Positions 21,357 to 23,963 of a stretch of DNA of 23,963 bases are shown piece after piece. The notes beneath the pieces were generated by a model, which worked only from the letters and a program-made list of their open reading frames with translations, did no database searches and was not told the DNA's origin. Source of the stretch: an uncultured Bacteroidales bacterium (GTDB lineage: Bacteria > Bacteroidota > Bacteroidia > Bacteroidales > UBA932). The translations under genes and the position numbers were made by a program. The first letter of the stretch is position 1. Each line of letters begins with the position of its first letter. The stretch is taken from contig CAKUYG010000013.1 of NCBI GenBank assembly GCA_934702165.1, positions 1-23,963 on the forward strand, given 5' to 3'.

Positions 21357-22670
21357 ATGACAGAAACAAAAGATCTGCTCGTTACCTTAGAAGACCTGAA
21401 GGCCGTTCATGATAATCACGTCGGTAAGCTGAATGACAAGGTTAATAAGGTAGCCGGCAAGGGGCTGTCTGCAAACGACTACGACGATGCGGCTAAAGCA
21501 AAGGTCGATGCTATCCCGGATGACCCTAAATATACAGACACTGTCTATAACGATAGTGAACTGCAGAAAGCTGTCAGCCAGCTGAATAGCAATCTTCAAA
21601 ATACGGTTGGCAATCTCAACGAACTAAACACTGAAGAAAAGGCCAACCTCGTAGCGGCGATCAATGAGGCGTTGACGAAGAGCGGCGGAGAGATTGCTCC
21701 GGCTGATGTACAGAAAATCGTGGACGACTATCTGAAAGCTAATCCGCCCGGAGCGGGTGCTGCCGGTAAGGACGGCACTACCCCAACCATTGGCGAAAAC
21801 GGAAACTGGTATCTGGGCGATACTGATACCGGAAAACCGTCTCGCGGTGCTGCGGGCGCTCCGGGCGCGGCTGGTACCCCTGGTAAGGATGGCACGGACG
21901 GTCACACCCCGGCAATCACTGCGGAAAAGTCCGGAAAGATCACGACGATCAAGGCCGACGGCACGACGATTGCCACGATCAGCGACGGGACAGACGGAAC
22001 GAATGGCGCAGACGGTGCGCCGGGTAAAGACGGTTCACCGGGTGCGGCCGGTAAGGACGGCACTACTCCGACCATTGGCGAAAACGGAAACTGGTATCTG
22101 GGCGATACTGATACCGGAAAACCGTCTCGCGGTGCTGCGGGCGAAAATGGCGACACCGGAGACCCGGCAACGCTTACAGACCACGATGTCCAGTATGCGA
22201 AGAGTAGTTCCGGCACAGTTGTTCCGTCCGGAATGTGGTATACCGATATTCCGGACGTAGCTCAAGGCGAGTATCTGTGGACACGGACTTTTATTAAGTT
22301 CAACACGGGCAGCCCGATTTATGCATACTCCGTCTCCCACATGGGACTGGACGGTACGAGCGCAATAGGGTACGTTGATACGGCATTGAACAACGCTAAA
22401 ACAGTTGCAAAGACTGCAACGTTAACTGTCGCCGGTTGGACTGGCAGCAGCGCACCGTATACCCAGTCTGTTACCGTGGCCGGTCTGACCGACGCAAAAC
22501 GCGCGATGGCCTACCCCGTGTACGGAAGCAATGCGGACTCGAATATTGCGCTGAAAGAAGCGTGCGGCATGGTCAGTTTTGCTTCCCGGTCGGGCGGCGT
22601 GATGACGTTCACCTGCCTTGAGGACAAGCCTGCGGTGGATATTCCGATTACGGTGGAGGTATACGTATGA
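21357..22670 (+). CDS. Collagen-like tail fibre protein
   Basis: A 437-residue protein, ATG 21357 after AGGAGGTG. Residues 1-100 form a helical attachment part (MTETKDLLVTLEDLKAVHD, later a coiled-coil-like NLNELNTEEKANLVAAINEA). From about residue 131 to 265 come Gly-X-Y type repeats (GAAGAPGAAGTPGKDGTDG and GTNGADGAPGKDGSPGAAG), broken by two copies of GENGNWYLGDTDTGKPSRG. The collagen-like section should form a trimeric shaft. The C-terminus, about 270-437, is a globular Trp-rich domain (PSGMWYTDIPDVAQGEYLW, then SVTVAGLTDAKRAMAYPVYG), the likely receptor-binding tip. The gene contains a 105-bp direct repeat (see repeat entries) at which recombination could change shaft length. The stop overlaps the next ATG by four bases. 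Confidence 0.8.
   Translation: MTETKDLLVTLEDLKAVHDNHVGKLNDKVNKVAGKGLSANDYDDAAKAKVDAIPDDPKYTDTVYNDSELQKAVSQLNSNLQNTVGNLNELNTEEKANLVAAINEALTKSGGEIAPADVQKIVDDYLKANPPGAGAAGKDGTTPTIGENGNWYLGDTDTGKPSRGAAGAPGAAGTPGKDGTDGHTPAITAEKSGKITTIKADGTTIATISDGTDGTNGADGAPGKDGSPGAAGKDGTTPTIGENGNWYLGDTDTGKPSRGAAGENGDTGDPATLTDHDVQYAKSSSGTVVPSGMWYTDIPDVAQGEYLWTRTFIKFNTGSPIYAYSVSHMGLDGTSAIGYVDTALNNAKTVAKTATLTVAGWTGSSAPYTQSVTVAGLTDAKRAMAYPVYGSNADSNIALKEACGMVSFASRSGGVMTFTCLEDKPAVDIPITVEVYV
21754..21858 (+). repeat. 105-bp direct repeat, copy 1
   Basis: This copy differs from copy 2 (22039-22143) at three positions only. It encodes GAAGKDG followed by TPTIGENGNWYLGDTDTG, inside the collagen-like shaft. The two copies are offset by 285 bases, exactly 95 codons, so recombination between them would delete or duplicate 95 residues in frame. 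Confidence 0.95.
22039..22143 (+). repeat. 105-bp direct repeat, copy 2
   Basis: This is the second copy of the unit at 21754-21858. Differences from copy 1 are T to G in the first linker codons, and C to T and A to G at third positions of the Thr-Pro-Thr codons. Such near identity at DNA level suggests a recent duplication or ongoing gene conversion. Confidence 0.95.
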
Positions 22671-23443
22671 GTTTAGCAGTGCCTTTATATGGATTTGGCG
22701 AAGGCGGTGCCGGCGTAAATTTCAAAGTAGTCGGCGGTACGACTCAGCCCACTACCACGCGAGAAAATACCATCTGGGTAAATACGGATACCGCCATTTC
22801 CAGCTGGGTGTTTTCCGCTTCAGCGCCCGCTGAGCCTGTAGAGGGGTTGGTGTGGCTCACCGTTGGAACGAGCAGCAGCGTTGCATTCAATGCGCTGAAG
22901 AAAAACGGGCTTCAGGTATATCCGGTTGCCGCAATGCAGTACACCGGCAGCGGATGGACGGGAAAGACGGCCAAAAGCTATATAGGTGGCAAGTGGGTTG
23001 ACTGGTGGAATGGTGAACTTTACAAGTCCGGCAAGGAGTTCGCCGGATGGGCTTACGTTCCGATGGCTCTGAATTCCTCCTATAAGGATACGAACGCACC
23101 GACTATCGATAAGGGCGCAACCAGCATGAAAATAGCCCAGACAGCTTACACGAAAGGTTGTGCCTATGTGTATAACGACGAGGTAGATTTAACCGCATTT
23201 GATACGCTTAATTTTGACGGCGCTCTGTCCACGACGATGACATCGTATTCTGATGCTGCTTGCTTGTGCATATGGACTAGCTTGGGGACTTACGTAGCTG
23301 ATAATCGTGTGGCGTACATCAATTTCAATACTGCATCCCCTAAAAAAATCGATGTAACGGCCTTGACCGGAAAGCATAGGATTGGATTTTTCCTATTCTC
23401 ACGCGATACGTATGCCGAGGTCAACAGTCTTCTGCTGGAGTGA
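22667..23443 (+). CDS. Tail fibre / host-contact protein
   Basis: A 258-residue protein whose ATG (22667) overlaps the preceding stop as ATGA, suggesting translational coupling. A Gly-rich start (PLYGFGEGGAGVNFKVVGG) is followed by a Trp-containing beta unit (ENTIWVNTDTAISSWVFSA, then GLVWLTVGTSSSVAFNALK), a second one (QYTGSGWTGKTAKSYIGGKW) and a C-terminal beta domain of about 120 residues with a lectin-like composition (KGCAYVYNDEVDLTAFDTLN). This layout is common in fibre-tip proteins of prophages from gut Clostridia. The final domain looks like a jelly-roll carbohydrate-binding fold, but that is inference from composition. Confidence 0.65.
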   Translation: MSLAVPLYGFGEGGAGVNFKVVGGTTQPTTTRENTIWVNTDTAISSWVFSASAPAEPVEGLVWLTVGTSSSVAFNALKKNGLQVYPVAAMQYTGSGWTGKTAKSYIGGKWVDWWNGELYKSGKEFAGWAYVPMALNSSYKDTNAPTIDKGATSMKIAQTAYTKGCAYVYNDEVDLTAFDTLNFDGALSTTMTSYSDAACLCIWTSLGTYVADNRVAYINFNTASPKKIDVTALTGKHRIGFFLFSRDTYAEVNSLLLE

Positions 23444-23453
23444 GGTGGTATAA

Positions 23454-23750
23454 ATGAAAACGATCTATCTGGATACCGATTTCAAGTGCCACGTTTCCCC
23501 CGGCAGCGGGTACACTTCCGTTGAAACGGACGCTTTCGATGGCAAGTGTGACGCCTACATTGAGGGCTACCGCTTCATCCCCAGCGGGCAGACGTGGACA
23601 CGTGCTGACGGCGTGGTGTTCACCGGCGAGATGATCGCCCCATGGAAGCCGTGGGCGGAGCTTGACGCTGCTCAGCGGGAGTATGAGCGGGAGCAATACG
23701 CCGCCCTATTATCAGAATTATCGGAGGTATACGAAAATGCTGACGCCTGA
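23454..23750 (+). CDS. Small phage protein of the fibre region, unknown function
   Basis: A 98-residue protein, ATG 23454 with GAGGTGG 6 bases upstream. The first 65 residues are compact and beta-rich (TIYLDTDFKCHVSPGSGYT, EGYRFIPSGQTWTRADG), and the last 30 form a charged helix (AELDAAQREYEREQYAALLS). Similar proteins with the DTDFKCHV start are frequent at the end of tail-fibre blocks in clostridial prophages, as I recall them; no function is known to me. Its last 14 bases overlap the next gene, which has its own ribosome binding site inside this gene. Confidence 0.7.
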   Translation: MKTIYLDTDFKCHVSPGSGYTSVETDAFDGKCDAYIEGYRFIPSGQTWTRADGVVFTGEMIAPWKPWAELDAAQREYEREQYAALLSELSEVYENADA

Positions 23751-23963
23751 TGAAATCATTGCCTATGCAAAGGCCGACCGTGAAACTTGCCGCATTGTTT
23801 CGGCAGCAGGAATCACCGTTGACCCGGAACCCAGTGCCCCGCCTAGCCGACCGGGATATACCTGGATTCCCAGGCAAATTACTGCCGGTGGATCCATTGC
23901 CTGGGTGGAAAGCGAGTACGATTCCACAATGCCGGGTACGGCGGAAACGCCGATCCCCTACAC
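23737..23963 (+). CDS. Small phage protein, cut by the window end
   Basis: Starts at ATG 23737 with GGAGG 10 bases upstream (23722-23726), overlapping the previous stop by 14 bases. Seventy-five residues are visible: a helical start (MLTPDEIIAYAKADRETCRI), a proline-rich link (DPEPSAPPSRPGYTWIPRQ) and the beginning of a second domain (TAGGSIAWVESEYDSTM). No stop is reached, so the C-terminus lies beyond the window. The Pro-rich linker suggests two domains. I do not recognise the family. Confidence 0.7.
   Translation, partial: MLTPDEIIAYAKADRETCRIVSAAGITVDPEPSAPPSRPGYTWIPRQITAGGSIAWVESEYDSTMPGTAETPIPY

Noticed and set aside
20131..23963. Diversity-generating retroelement acting on the fibre genes
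   Set aside because: No reverse transcriptase or template/variable repeat pair with adenine-biased changes is visible; the only long repeat has three scattered differences.
1..23963. tRNA, rRNA genes or CRISPR arrays
   Set aside because: No cloverleaf, ribosomal sequence or regularly spaced short repeats were noticed on reading; a tRNAscan or CRISPR finder run was not possible.

Overview
The window is a stretch of the late (tail and lysis) region of a long-tailed phage or prophage of a Firmicutes/Clostridia host, probably a gut Oscillospiraceae- or Lachnospiraceae-type bacterium. This rests on AGGAGG-type ribosome binding sites, fairly balanced base composition, a TP901-type tape measure protein, a Dit/Tal tail-tip pair, an LLH-like holin, and an endolysin starting with a Phage_lysozyme2-like module. 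Host assignment is inference; nothing in the window names a species.

Region 1-307: a leftward coding fragment with no plausible start (coiled-coil protein, possibly the 3' half of a serine recombinase) sits head-to-head with a tape measure reading frame that also lacks a start. The about 100 bases between them carry a 10-bp inverted repeat. This is a breakpoint, or the right end of an element inserted in the tape measure gene.

Region 308-8076: the tape measure gene, split by a 1340-nt group I intron (1655-2994). The catalytic core (P2-P9) lies in 1692-2033. P1 and P10 can both be drawn on one internal guide (1681-1690) and fix the splice sites exactly. Splicing joins two phase-0 exons and removes a stop codon formed by the first three intron bases. 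Between the core and the 3' splice site the intron carries an antisense cassette: a promoter at its 3' edge, a zinc-ribbon/L7-L12-like/zinc-ribbon protein, a second promoter, a 31-residue membrane peptide and a rho-independent terminator that ends before the ribozyme core. No homing endonuclease is visible. This self-contained antisense gene cassette inside an intron of a tail gene is the most unusual thing in the window.

Region 8130-17041: tail-tip genes on the plus strand: a small coiled-coil protein, distal tail protein, a 1720-residue Tal/antireceptor protein with tandem repeats, and two related beta-rich minor structural proteins.

Region 17055-20107: lysis block: two small proteins (one with two membrane helices), a holin-like protein, a four-module endolysin, and a one-helix coiled-coil membrane protein.

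Region 20131-23963: a second group of tail-fibre/baseplate genes, several overlapping or nearly so. These are three small proteins sharing a C-terminal motif, a collagen-like fibre with a 105-bp direct repeat, another fibre-like protein, and two small downstream genes, the last cut by the window end. Intergenic gaps are short, so the plus-strand genes probably form one late operon. Two terminator-like hairpins (8086-8113, 18048-18071) could modulate it.
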